Of a stretch of DNA of 64,000 nt, positions 9,002-17,772 are shown piece by piece. Source of the stretch: Alicyclobacillus acidiphilus NBRC 100859 (GTDB lineage Bacteria; Bacillota; Bacilli; Alicyclobacillales; Alicyclobacillaceae); the NCBI RefSeq assembly GCF_001544355.1, contig NZ_BCQI01000010.1:30314-94313 (forward strand), given 5' to 3'. The notes under the pieces were generated by a model. The model did not search any database. It saw nothing but the letters and a program-made list of their open reading frames with translations, and was not told the DNA's origin. Within the stretch, counting starts at the first letter, position 1, and each line of letters begins with the position of its first letter. Both the position numbers and the translations under genes were made by a program.

Positions 9002-10540
9002 ATGAAGACGGAGTACGTCGATTACGTGGTTATCGGCCTAGGCTTGGCTGGATCGACAGTCGCATATGGCCTTTGTCGCCACGGGGACGTAGCGGTGCTC
9101 GCCAAAGGCGGCGCGGCGTCGACCAATTCCTACTGGGCGCAGGGTGGCATTGCCGCTCGCGTCGATCCGCTCGATCCTCCGCTCGCACACGAGGCAGACA
9201 CACTTGCGGCCGGTGCTGGTTTGTGCCATCCCGCCGCTGTGCGGTTGCTGACGTCGCGATCGGCCGCGGCCATCTCGTGGCTGCTGGAGCTTGGGGTCGC
9301 GTTCGATCGCGACGCTGCAGGCAACCTCAGCACCGGTCTGGAGGGTGGGCACAGCCATCGCCGGATCGTCCACGCAGGAGGCGACGCGACGGGGCGCAGG
9401 GTGATGGAACGGCTGTCGGCCCGGCTGTCGGAGGTCGGCAATTTGGCCGTGTATCCGAATGTCGCGGTGACCTCCTTGGTGCAAGATGTCCATGGCCGCG
9501 TCGTCGGGGCGCTCGGGGCGCAGATGGTTGAAGGCCTGCCGAATCGCGCTTCGCCATCGCGATCTCTGTGGCTGGCCCGCAAAGGCGTCGTTCTGGCGAC
9601 AGGGGGTATCGGCGGACTCTACCCGTATACGTCCAATCCAGAGGGCGCGACCGGAGACGGTTTGGCTTTGGCGTATTGCGCCGGCGCCGAGTTGCGGAAC
9701 TTGGAATTTGTGCAGTTTCACCCAACCATTCTGAACGTTCCCGCGTCAAAGCCGCTGTTGATTTCGGAAGCGGTCCGAGGGGCGGGGGCGCGGCTTGTCG
9801 ATTCAAATTACAAACCTATCATGCAGCAGCCCGCTGGCGATCTGCAGACACGCGACATCGTCGCCCGCGCCATCTTCCGCCACCAGCGCCTGCACGGCCC
9901 GGTTTTTCTCGACATGACGGGCATCCCCAACGTTCGCGAGAAATTCCCGACGATTGCGTCAGGCCTCGCTGACATTGGTTTTGATCCGATCACGTCGCCA
10001 ATTCCCGTCACACCCGCCGCACATTTCCTCATGGGCGGCGTCCACACGGACCTGCGCGGCCGCACCAGCGTTCCTGGGTTGTACGCGGTGGGGGAAGTCG
10101 CCCACACGGGCGTACATGGCGCCAATCGGCTGGCGAGCAACTCGCTCTTGGAGTGTATCGTGATGGCGTTCGAGGCGGTCGCCGATCTCGCCGCAGCGCC
10201 CGGTGTGTCCCGCCTGGAACTGCCGGACGACATCTGTGACGTTTTGTCGCCCGAGCGCGATTGCGACGTGCTGGCTCGAGTGCAGGATCTGTTGTGGCGG
10301 CATGTCGGGATCGAACGCGAGGGCAGCGGGTTGCAGGCTGCCTTGGGCGCATTGGATCAACTTCGCGACACCTACCCGCAGTCGGGCGAAGTGTTGGTGG
10401 CTCGATGGATGGCGAAATGTGCGCTGGAGCGCGAAGAGAGTCGCGGAGCCCATTTCCGTGTCGATTTTCCACAGGAGTCAGCGGCTTGGCTCAGGGATAC
10501 ACGGGTGTCAAGTCAAAAGCTTGCGTACACGTCCGCGTGA
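9002..10540 (+). CDS. nadB: L-aspartate oxidase
   Basis: The product of 512 residues is a flavoprotein that oxidises L-aspartate to iminoaspartate for NadA. The FAD-binding GLGLAG is at 12-17, followed by NSYWAQGGIAA, the EGGHSHRRI active-site loop with its histidines, EFVQFHPT, and the GANRLASNSLLE flavin motif. The C-terminal helical domain shared with succinate dehydrogenase flavoproteins is present but short. The ATG follows GAGGAG. Iminoaspartate is unstable, so co-transcription with nadA fits direct hand-over between the two enzymes. Confidence 0.96.
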   Translation: MKTEYVDYVVIGLGLAGSTVAYGLCRHGDVAVLAKGGAASTNSYWAQGGIAARVDPLDPPLAHEADTLAAGAGLCHPAAVRLLTSRSAAAISWLLELGVAFDRDAAGNLSTGLEGGHSHRRIVHAGGDATGRRVMERLSARLSEVGNLAVYPNVAVTSLVQDVHGRVVGALGAQMVEGLPNRASPSRSLWLARKGVVLATGGIGGLYPYTSNPEGATGDGLALAYCAGAELRNLEFVQFHPTILNVPASKPLLISEAVRGAGARLVDSNYKPIMQQPAGDLQTRDIVARAIFRHQRLHGPVFLDMTGIPNVREKFPTIASGLADIGFDPITSPIPVTPAAHFLMGGVHTDLRGRTSVPGLYAVGEVAHTGVHGANRLASNSLLECIVMAFEAVADLAAAPGVSRLELPDDICDVLSPERDCDVLARVQDLLWRHVGIEREGSGLQAALGALDQLRDTYPQSGEVLVARWMAKCALEREESRGAHFRVDFPQESAAWLRDTRVSSQKLAYTSA

Positions 10541-10607
10541 AGCGGAATCGATTTCGGGTTGCGCGCCGAGGTGCGCGATTGAACCACATGCAGAGGGAGA
10601 GATGAAG

Positions 10608-11567
10608 ATGTCCATCGCGGCACAGGATACTGCGATCGTCGAAGAGATTATGAGGTGGAAGCGGGATCGAAACGCGTTGATTTTGGCCCACAACTACGAA
10701 CGGCCGGAAGTTCAGGACATTGCCGACATCCTCGGCGATTCGTTGGCTTTGGCGCGGGCCGCCGTCGATACGGACGCCGATGTCATCGTGCTGTGCGGCG
10801 TTCACTTCATGGCGGAAACGGCTGCCATTCTCAATCCCAGGAAGACCGTGCTGTTGCCGGACAGCGAAGCGGGCTGTTCGTTGGCGGACTCCATCACGGT
10901 GGATCAACTGCGCGCGTGGAAAGCGGAGCATCCGGGCGCGATCGTCGTCTCCTACGTCAATACGTCGGCAGAGGTCAAAGCGGAAAGCGACTACTGCTGC
11001 ACGTCGGCGAACGCTGTTCAAATTGTGCAATCCATCCCTGAAGATCAAGAGATTCTATTTTGTCCGGACATGTTTCTAGGCTCCTACGTCAAGCGGATGA
11101 CAGGCCGAGAAAATCTGCACATTTGGATGGGAGAGTGCCACGTCCACGCCGGTATTGCGCCGACGGACGTCGACGATGTGATGAAGACCTATCCGAATGC
11201 GCAGCTGTTGGTCCATCCTGAGTGCGGTTGTTCGACCTCCAGCATGTATTTGCTTGCCGAAGGGCTGCTGCCGAAGGACAACACACATGTGCTGTCGACC
11301 AGCGGCATGTTGAAGCATGCCAAGGAAAGTCCCGCGAAAGAGTTTGTCGTGGCGACGGAGGTTGGCATCATTCATCAAATGGAGCGCCAGAACCCAGAGA
11401 AACGTTTTATACCTGCCAACCGCAAGGCCGTCTGTCCGTTCATGAAGATGATCACACTTCCGAAAGTGCTGGATGCGCTCGTCAACCTCAAGACGGTCAT
11501 CACAGTCCCTGAAGACACTGCGATGAAAGCGAGGCAGGCGTTGGATCGAATGGTTGCGATTGGATAG
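10608..11567 (+). CDS. nadA: quinolinate synthase A
   Basis: The 319-residue enzyme condenses iminoaspartate with dihydroxyacetone phosphate to quinolinate on a 4Fe-4S cluster. The three cluster cysteines expected for the family are visible: Cys90 in EAGCSLAD, Cys206 in HPECGC and Cys276 in VCPFMKM. LAHNYERPEVQDIAD is the first substrate loop. ATG 10608 is selected because GAGGGA (10593-10598) is 9 bases upstream; ATG 10602 would be only 3 bases from it. A longer frame overlaps nadB in a different reading frame and should not be used. Confidence 0.95.
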   Translation: MSIAAQDTAIVEEIMRWKRDRNALILAHNYERPEVQDIADILGDSLALARAAVDTDADVIVLCGVHFMAETAAILNPRKTVLLPDSEAGCSLADSITVDQLRAWKAEHPGAIVVSYVNTSAEVKAESDYCCTSANAVQIVQSIPEDQEILFCPDMFLGSYVKRMTGRENLHIWMGECHVHAGIAPTDVDDVMKTYPNAQLLVHPECGCSTSSMYLLAEGLLPKDNTHVLSTSGMLKHAKESPAKEFVVATEVGIIHQMERQNPEKRFIPANRKAVCPFMKMITLPKVLDALVNLKTVITVPEDTAMKARQALDRMVAIG

Positions 11568-11599
11568 CGAATATTTTGACATGTATCCGGTTTCTCTTT

Positions 11600-11610
11600 T
11601 GGTATACAAT
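11600..11610 (+). promoter_or_regulatory. candidate extended -10 promoter of the GH9 gene
   Basis: TGGTATACA (11600-11608) matches an extended -10 element. A perfect TTGACA lies at 11576-11581, but the 21-base spacing is too long for a standard promoter, so the extended -10 may work alone. It lies about 80 bases upstream of the cellulase ATG. Confidence 0.35.
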
Positions 11611-11691
11611 AGACCGTGGTATCGTTACTAGTGCGTGTGAACTGCGGGATAATCCAATGGCGGGCTACGGCTTGCAGAAAGAGGAACTCGT

Positions 11692-13299
11692 ATGCATGAA
11701 TGGATTCATATCGATCAACTAGGGTATCGGCCTGGTGATCGTAAATATTGCTTTGTGACCAATCAAGGCGGTTCCTTTGAGGTGGCGACGCTGACGGGAC
11801 AAGTCGTCTTCACAGGAGAACTCGATCACGCCACGAACGACACCCCTTCCGGCGAGTTGGTGTTCCGAGGCGACTTCAGTGCGCTTCGCGAAGACGGCAC
11901 CTACGTGGTTCGTGTGCCGGGTCTCGGCCAGTCAGCGTCTTTCTCCATTTCCAGATCTGTCTTTCACGATTTGCATCTGGCACTTCAAAAGTGTTTCTAC
12001 TACCAGCGCTGCGGCATGGATCTAGAGCCGGAGTTCGCCGGGCCATGGGCGCACAAAGCTTGTCATCTGAATCACGGCTTGGTTCATGGCGAACCAGCGC
12101 GATCACTCCCTTCGCACGGCGGGTGGCACGATGCAGGAGACTACGGTAAATACGTCGTCCCTGGAGCGAAAGCGATTGCGGACCTGCTGCTCGCTTACGA
12201 ATTCTACCCGAACGCCTTTCAGACGCCTCTTCACATTCCTGAGTCGGGAAACGGCATTCCCGATGTGCTCAACGAAGTGCGATATGAACTCGAATGGATG
12301 CTGCGGATGCAGGACCCTGTCAACGGCGGCGTCTTTCACAAGTTGACGACACATCGTTTCCCGGGTCTGGCGGTCATGCCGGAGGAAGACGATGCGCCTC
12401 TCGTCTTTTCGCCCATTTCCTATACCGCGACAGGCACCTTTGTGGCATCGATGGCGATGGCGGCACGCGTCTATGAACCTGTCGATCACGACTTTGCCGC
12501 GACTTGCCTTGCCGCCGCGAACCGAGCCTGGACGTGGCTCTGCAGCCATCCGGAAACGCAGTTTCACAACCCGCCGGACGTCTTCACCGGGGAGTACGGC
12601 GACAGACAGTGTTGGGACGAGTTGTACTGGGCGAGCGCCGAAATGTTTCGAACCACTGGCGACAACCCATACCAAGAGGTGTTTCTCAACCTTTTAGCGG
12701 AGAAAGGATTGCCGCCAGCTTCCTTGGGCTGGGCCAATGTCGCGGGCTATGGAACCATCGCGTATCTGATGACGACCGCCGAGGCGGTGGATCGGAATAC
12801 GCAAGCTCGGCTGCGGGCGCGCTGGTTGTCGGAAGCGGAGGACCTGGCCGAGCGGTCCCGAACGGACGGCTACCAGGTTACGCTGACCGTGGAAGACTAC
12901 ATTTGGGGCAGCACCATGGTGCTCTGCAATCAGGCGATGCAGTTGTTGATTGCCTATCGGCTTGACTCCAACCCGGCATTTGTTGATGTCGCAGCCCAAT
13001 CTCTACACTATCTTGCAGGCTGTAATCCGTTGAATCAGTGCTATGTGACGGGATTTGGAACGAAACCGCTGATGCATCCCCACCATCGTCCGTCGATAGG
13101 AGATGGGGTGGAACAGCCTGTGCCCGGGATGGTGTCGGGTGGGCCCAACAAGGGGTTGCAGGATGCCATCGCGAAAGCGGAGTTGGGCGGACGACCGCCT
13201 GCGAAATGTTTCTTGGACCACCAAGACAGCTATTCGACGAATGAGATCGCAATCTATTGGAATTCGCCAGCCGTATTTGTCGCTTCACATTTCATTTAA
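11692..13299 (+). CDS. intracellular GH9 endoglucanase (Cel9A-like)
   Basis: The 535-residue protein has an N-terminal immunoglobulin-like CelD_N domain (about 1-90) and a GH9 (alpha/alpha)6 catalytic domain. GGWHDAGDYGKYV supplies Asp147 and Asp150, the catalytic base pair, and Glu518 in STNEIAIYWNSP is the proton donor. Cys107, Cys124, His125 and His142 match the zinc-site pattern of such enzymes. There is no signal peptide, as known for Cel9A of Alicyclobacillus acidocaldarius, so it probably cleaves imported cello-oligosaccharides in the cytoplasm. The substrate is inferred. The ABC importer genes begin about 430 bases downstream. The ATG follows AGAGGAAC. Confidence 0.93.
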   Translation: MHEWIHIDQLGYRPGDRKYCFVTNQGGSFEVATLTGQVVFTGELDHATNDTPSGELVFRGDFSALREDGTYVVRVPGLGQSASFSISRSVFHDLHLALQKCFYYQRCGMDLEPEFAGPWAHKACHLNHGLVHGEPARSLPSHGGWHDAGDYGKYVVPGAKAIADLLLAYEFYPNAFQTPLHIPESGNGIPDVLNEVRYELEWMLRMQDPVNGGVFHKLTTHRFPGLAVMPEEDDAPLVFSPISYTATGTFVASMAMAARVYEPVDHDFAATCLAAANRAWTWLCSHPETQFHNPPDVFTGEYGDRQCWDELYWASAEMFRTTGDNPYQEVFLNLLAEKGLPPASLGWANVAGYGTIAYLMTTAEAVDRNTQARLRARWLSEAEDLAERSRTDGYQVTLTVEDYIWGSTMVLCNQAMQLLIAYRLDSNPAFVDVAAQSLHYLAGCNPLNQCYVTGFGTKPLMHPHHRPSIGDGVEQPVPGMVSGGPNKGLQDAIAKAELGGRPPAKCFLDHQDSYSTNEIAIYWNSPAVFVASHFI

Positions 13300-13304
13300 T
13301 AATT

Positions 13305-13338
13305 GGCCGACCAACAAACTAAAATGGTTGTGTCGGCC
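13305..13338 (+). terminator. hairpin after the GH9 gene
   Basis: GGCCGAC (13305-13311) pairs with GTCGGCC (13332-13338), and an inner CAAC/GTTG pair can extend the stem. No T-run follows directly, so it may be a weak terminator or an mRNA-stabilising hairpin separating the cellulase from the importer operon. Confidence 0.5.
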
Positions 13339-13462
13339 GTGTACGTTCCTGATTATGACATTTTTATAGTCTTTTAATATTATTTCTGGTCTTTCTAAGT
13401 TTTCACAAGCAAACCATGACAATAAGTGTACTTAAAACATCAAGGAATGTGAAATTAGACAA

Positions 13463-13491
13463 TTGATTTACCTTGATGTCAATTTTATCTT
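13463..13491 (+). promoter_or_regulatory. promoter of the ABC importer operon
   Basis: TTGATT (13463-13468) and TATCTT (13486-13491) are separated by exactly 17 bases in an AT-rich stretch (13340-13510) that contrasts with the surrounding GC-rich DNA. The predicted start near 13498 leaves a leader of over 200 bases before the first gene. Confidence 0.5.
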
Positions 13492-13503
13492 TGATTTAAA
13501 GTT

Positions 13504-13517
13504 TGGAAACGCTCTCA
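13504..13517 (+). promoter_or_regulatory. CcpA cre-like operator
   Basis: TGGAAACGCTCTCA matches the cre consensus TGWAANCGNTNWCA at 13 of 14 constrained or free positions; only the third base (G instead of A/T) deviates. It sits just downstream of the predicted transcription start of the importer operon, where CcpA binding would block transcription in the presence of preferred sugars. Confidence 0.65.
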
Positions 13518-13725
13518 TGAAGTCTGCCTACAGCTGAACGATCTTGCATCTCAAGTAAACCTCCATGGGAAGCGGGAACGCGATAGCTGTAAGGGGGGTG
13601 GTGCAGACGTGGTCGCGCGCGAGCGACAACGTAAAAGGGAATGAATTTATGAAAGCGGTTTCCTACGGGGGTCGTGTATGCGTTTTTTGTCCCTTAGCAG
13701 ACAGGAAAAATTACGAGGGGTGAGC

Positions 13726-15789
13726 GTGTTGGCTAAGTTTTCATTCAAGGCGCCTCTGGCAGTCATGGTTGCCAGCGGCACGACCGTCGCCGGTTTGGCG
13801 GTAGGTTTTAGCCCAGTTGCTTCCGCAGCGGCAGGGAATGGTGAAGTCACGATCACGGCACCATCCACGCCGGGCATTTCGTCGCTGGATCCATCCGCAT
13901 GGGCGGCTCAAATCCTGGTGGACCAAGGCACGATTTTGGAAGGTCTCTATGGTTACAACCAAAAGAACCAAGTGGTTCCGAAGATTGCGTCAGGTTATAA
14001 GGTTTCCAAGGACGGTCTGACTTGGACGATTTACCTCCGTCACAACGCAAAATGGTCGAACGGCGATCCGGTCACAGCCAACGACTTCTATTACGCGTTC
14101 ATGCGCCAATTGGATCCGAAAAACTCGCAAGCGCAGCTTTGGGCAGGCGTGTTGAACTATGTGAAGAACGGTTATGCCTACCACTCCGGCGGCGTGCCGG
14201 CGAGCGAAGTCGGTCTCAAAGTCGTCAATCCGTACGAATTGCAGATTACGACCACCACACCGCACTCCATTCTCGGCGAATTAGCGGTCTCCTCGGCAAT
14301 GCCGCTCGACCAGAAAGCGATTGAAGCGAACCCGAACTGGGCAATGGGGCAAGGATGGGTCAGCGACGCGCCTTTCACTGTGAAGTCGTTCACACCAAAC
14401 GGCACGCTCACGTTGGTCCGCAACACCAAGTACGTCGGAGCTCCGGGTGAAGTAAACGAAGGCAACGCCCAAGTCATCAACATTGTTCCGGGCACGACGG
14501 TCGCTGTCGAAGACTATATGGCAGGAAAAATTGACGCGGCTCTCGTCGGTTCATCTTCCGATTTGCAGTATATCAAGACACATAATCTCGACAAAAATCT
14601 TCATGAACAACCGGATAACTCGATGACCTACCTCGAATGGGACAACTCGGCTGTCTCGTCGCCGTATGACAAGGTGCAAGTGCGACAAGCCATCGCAGAG
14701 GCGTTGGAGCGCAAGCCGATTGTGCAATCCGTTCTCAGTGGTATGGGCGGCGTGACGACCAAGTTCTCGTATCCTGGTTGGGTGACTTGGAACGATACAA
14801 AGGGTCTTCCCGAAAACCTTGCAGATGCGAAGAAACTTCTGGCACAGGCCGGTTATCCAAACGGTAAGGGCTTGCCGCCGCTCTATCTCTATGCCGTGGT
14901 TCCCGCAGTGACGCCGCAGGCGATTCCGACCGCGGAAGCTGTGTCTGAAGAGTTGAAGGAGAACTTGGGAATTCAGTCCAAAATCATCCAGTTGAATCAA
15001 TCTGACGACAACTGGCTGACGTATGAAGGACCGAAGGCGGGCATCCAGCCGGGCTACAATATCGGCGTCAGTTCCGCAAACTGGAACGAGCCCGCCGAGA
15101 TCGACTTGGGTGGTTCGCAAGGTGTCTACTTCCCAGGCGACTATGGATTTACGCCAAAGCAAATTCAACAGGTCCTGTCCTGGTATAACAATGCATATGA
15201 TCCGGCATCGGTCAAGAAGTACGGCGATCCCACGAAGTCGAGCGAAGGCGTGAACTGGAGCGACTGGACCGCACTCCAAAAGGCGGAACAGAGCGACGTC
15301 GCGTACATTCTCAAGTGGGAAAAGACGATTCCGAAAAAATGGTATGACATTCTCAATCCGCCAGGAGCCAAGAGCTATCAACAACAGTGGAATTCCATTG
15401 TTCAACAGTGGAAGACGGCGAAGACGGCTGCTGCGAAACATGCGGCATACGTGCTGGCGTGGGAATTCGTCGCACCTGAGTCTGCAACCTCTACGCGCGG
15501 CGGCATCAATACCGGCGCACTGGATGTTCAAGTCTGGTGGGACAAGAACGAAAGCAAACAGGTTGAGAACTGGAGAATGTGGCAAGCGTACATGGCGAAC
15601 TCGCAGACCGACGCGCAGGCCGCTCCTTACGCTGGCGAGTTGTTGACCCAGTTGGATGAACAAGGATACGCGGTTCCGTTGTTCTACAACGAAACGTATT
15701 ACCTGGAACGCTCCAACGTGACGGGTGTTCAGCCGAACCCATGGGCATGGGGCAACTTCTATCAATTCCAGTACCTGTCTGTGAAGTAA
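13726..15789 (+). CDS. ABC transporter substrate-binding protein, family 5 (OppA/DppA type)
   Basis: The product of about 687 residues is an SBP family 5 protein, larger than typical OppA (about 540). An N-terminal signal peptide ends in SPVASA and is followed by the ITAPSTPGISSLDP lead-in, SGYKVSKDGLTWTIYLR and NGDPVTANDFYYAFMR, the family signature. No lipobox cysteine is present, unusual for a Gram-positive binding protein. GTG 13726 follows GAGGGG by 5 bases (TTG 13729 is equally possible); an upstream ATG at 13678 would add 16 residues before the signal peptide. Family 5 proteins bind peptides, nickel or oligosaccharides. The cellulase neighbour and cre-like site favour cello-oligosaccharides, which is inference. 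Confidence 0.88.
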   Translation: MLAKFSFKAPLAVMVASGTTVAGLAVGFSPVASAAAGNGEVTITAPSTPGISSLDPSAWAAQILVDQGTILEGLYGYNQKNQVVPKIASGYKVSKDGLTWTIYLRHNAKWSNGDPVTANDFYYAFMRQLDPKNSQAQLWAGVLNYVKNGYAYHSGGVPASEVGLKVVNPYELQITTTTPHSILGELAVSSAMPLDQKAIEANPNWAMGQGWVSDAPFTVKSFTPNGTLTLVRNTKYVGAPGEVNEGNAQVINIVPGTTVAVEDYMAGKIDAALVGSSSDLQYIKTHNLDKNLHEQPDNSMTYLEWDNSAVSSPYDKVQVRQAIAEALERKPIVQSVLSGMGGVTTKFSYPGWVTWNDTKGLPENLADAKKLLAQAGYPNGKGLPPLYLYAVVPAVTPQAIPTAEAVSEELKENLGIQSKIIQLNQSDDNWLTYEGPKAGIQPGYNIGVSSANWNEPAEIDLGGSQGVYFPGDYGFTPKQIQQVLSWYNNAYDPASVKKYGDPTKSSEGVNWSDWTALQKAEQSDVAYILKWEKTIPKKWYDILNPPGAKSYQQQWNSIVQQWKTAKTAAAKHAAYVLAWEFVAPESATSTRGGINTGALDVQVWWDKNESKQVENWRMWQAYMANSQTDAQAAPYAGELLTQLDEQGYAVPLFYNETYYLERSNVTGVQPNPWAWGNFYQFQYLSVK

Positions 15790-15874
15790 GTCGTCCATCT
15801 CATCAACGACTGAATTTCAAACGTGTGTGGGCACCCAGCTCTTGGGTGCCCACGTGGCAAAGGAGGATGGAGCC

Positions 15875-16840
15875 TTGTTTATGTTGCGTTTCTTCGCCAA
15901 GCGCTTCGTTGCCATCGTATTCACTTTGGCGGCGGTCATCGCGATTTCGTACATCATGATGTACGAGTCTCCAGGCGGCTTTATGAGCACCTCTCAGGTC
16001 GCTTCGGCCTTAGCGCCGATTGCTGCGCAGAACCCCGTGCTCTACCAGAAAGTCATGGAGGAATTCCAGCAGCGCTATGGCCTGAACCTTCCGCTGTGGC
16101 GGCAATGCCTTCAGTATGTTTGGCACGAGCTGACGTTTAACTTCGGCAACTCCATGCAAAACCCGACGCAGACCATCACGTCTCAGTTAAAGACGGCGTT
16201 GCCAATCAGCGTCATATTGGCATTTTCATCTACTGCGCTGTCGGTGGTTATCGGCATTCCGATGGGCGTGATCGCCGCCTTGAAACGGAATACGTGGATT
16301 GATTACACGGTCACGACGCTCTCGATGGTCGGGCAAGCCATTCCGTCCTTCGTGCTTGCTGTTATCTTCGTCCTCATTTTCGGTGTCCTTTGGCAGAATA
16401 TTCTTCCGGTAACTGGTTGGGGCACATTCTCTGACGCGGTGCTTCCTGTGATTTCTCTTGCGGCCGCTCCGATTGGCGTCGTCGCCCGTTACATGCGCGG
16501 CAGCTTGATTGAAACGATGCGCCAAGATTTTATCCGGACTGCGAAGAGCAAAGGCGTGAAGTATTGGCCGCTCGTTTTGAAACACGGTGTCCGAAACTCG
16601 ATGACCGCCCTCATTACCGTCGTTGGACCGCAGTTCGCGTTCACCGTCGTCGGCACAGTCCTGGTCGAAAATATCTTTGCGATTCCTGGGCTTGGCAAGG
16701 TTATCGGCAACGCGTTCCCGAACTTTGACTTTCCAATGGCAATCACGTCTGTATTTATTCTCGGCGCCATTATGATGATTACCAACTTGATCGTCGATTT
16801 GTTCTACGCCTGGATCGATCCGCGGGTGAAGTTACAATAA
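15875..16840 (+). CDS. ABC transporter permease (DppB/OppB type)
   Basis: The product of 321 residues has the DppB layout: one N-terminal membrane helix, a long external loop containing YGLNLPLWRQ and FNFGNSM, then five more helices. The inner-membrane EAA-type loop LPVISLAAAPIGVVARYMRGSLIE, which contacts the ATPases, is intact. TTG 15875 is preferred, with AGGAGG 8 bases upstream; the next ATG (15881) would be 14 bases away. It is the second gene of the importer operon, 85 bases after the binding protein gene. Substrate as discussed for the binding protein. Confidence 0.92.
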   Translation: MFMLRFFAKRFVAIVFTLAAVIAISYIMMYESPGGFMSTSQVASALAPIAAQNPVLYQKVMEEFQQRYGLNLPLWRQCLQYVWHELTFNFGNSMQNPTQTITSQLKTALPISVILAFSSTALSVVIGIPMGVIAALKRNTWIDYTVTTLSMVGQAIPSFVLAVIFVLIFGVLWQNILPVTGWGTFSDAVLPVISLAAAPIGVVARYMRGSLIETMRQDFIRTAKSKGVKYWPLVLKHGVRNSMTALITVVGPQFAFTVVGTVLVENIFAIPGLGKVIGNAFPNFDFPMAITSVFILGAIMMITNLIVDLFYAWIDPRVKLQ

Positions 16841-16880
16841 CATGTCCAGTTGTTTCAGGAGATAAGGAGGGGGAGTCCCT

Positions 16881-17768
16881 TTGGCCATCGCGGTATCACA
16901 AACACGGCCGGTCGCCGTAAAGAAAAACAGGTCCCAATTCTATCAGTCATGGAAAAGATTTCGAAAGAACTACTTTGCCGTCGGTGGATTGGTTTGGGTC
17001 GCTATCTTTTTTATCATTGGCATCATCGGTCCTTGGATTGCGCCGTACAGTTACACGGACGCCGATTTTCTGGCAATGCACGCTCCTCCGTCGGCACATC
17101 ACATCTTCGGCACCGACCAAGTTGGATATGACCAATTCACGCAGATTCTTTACAGCGTTCGTTACGCGTTGGAAATCGCGCTTGGGGCGACCTGCGTGAG
17201 CTTCATCATCGGAATTGTCCTCGGGCTCTGGGCAGGTTTGGCCGGAGGCATCGCCGACATGTTGATCATGCGCGGCGTGGATTTCATGTTCGCTTTGCCG
17301 TCGTTCTTCTTCGCCTTGATTCTATCGGTCTTACTTGGCAAGGGTCTGTTTCCGATGATTCTCGCGATTGGCGTTCCTGGTTGGGCGGGGTACGCGCGAT
17401 TGATCCGGTCCTTGGTGCTTAGCATGCGAAACGGCGAGATGGTCGAAGCGGCTCGGGCATTGGGCGCTTCGCAAACGCATATTGCGGCTCGCTATATGTT
17501 CCCGAACGTCGTCGGAAGCATGGTCGTGTCCTTGGCTTTCGGCATTCCGGCCGATTTAACCGCACAGGCCGGACTGTCCATCGTCGGAATGGGCTTGAAT
17601 CCGCCGATGCCGTCCTTCGGCAACATGTTGGCCAACGCGAGTTCGAATATCCTTGGCTTCCCTTGGCTGTTGTACTTCCCTGCTAGCATCTTTGCAATAA
17701 CCCTGCTCGCTTTCTTGTTCGTTGCGGACGGATTGCAGGAAGCATTCAATCCAAGGGGAGGCATGTAA
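16881..17768 (+). CDS. ABC transporter permease (DppC/OppC type)
   Basis: The product of 295 residues starts at a TTG behind the strong site AAGGAGGGGG. A cytoplasmic basic N-terminus precedes the first helix, then HIFGTDQVGYDQFTQILY, the conserved external loop of DppC proteins, and five further helices. The EAA loop region (RSLVLSMRNGEMVEAARALGAS) is complete. It would pair with the upstream permease to form the membrane channel. Four bases separate its stop from the ATG of the first ATPase gene. Confidence 0.93.
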   Translation: MAIAVSQTRPVAVKKNRSQFYQSWKRFRKNYFAVGGLVWVAIFFIIGIIGPWIAPYSYTDADFLAMHAPPSAHHIFGTDQVGYDQFTQILYSVRYALEIALGATCVSFIIGIVLGLWAGLAGGIADMLIMRGVDFMFALPSFFFALILSVLLGKGLFPMILAIGVPGWAGYARLIRSLVLSMRNGEMVEAARALGASQTHIAARYMFPNVVGSMVVSLAFGIPADLTAQAGLSIVGMGLNPPMPSFGNMLANASSNILGFPWLLYFPASIFAITLLAFLFVADGLQEAFNPRGGM

Positions 17769-17772
17769 AACC

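Noticed and set aside
11576..11608. Standard sigma-A promoter TTGACA...TATACA before the GH9 gene
   Set aside because: The spacer would be 21 bases, outside the working range, so only the extended -10 element is proposed.
11076..11609. Long minus-strand frame under nadA
   Set aside because: It is a shadow of the well-supported nadA coding strand with no family features.
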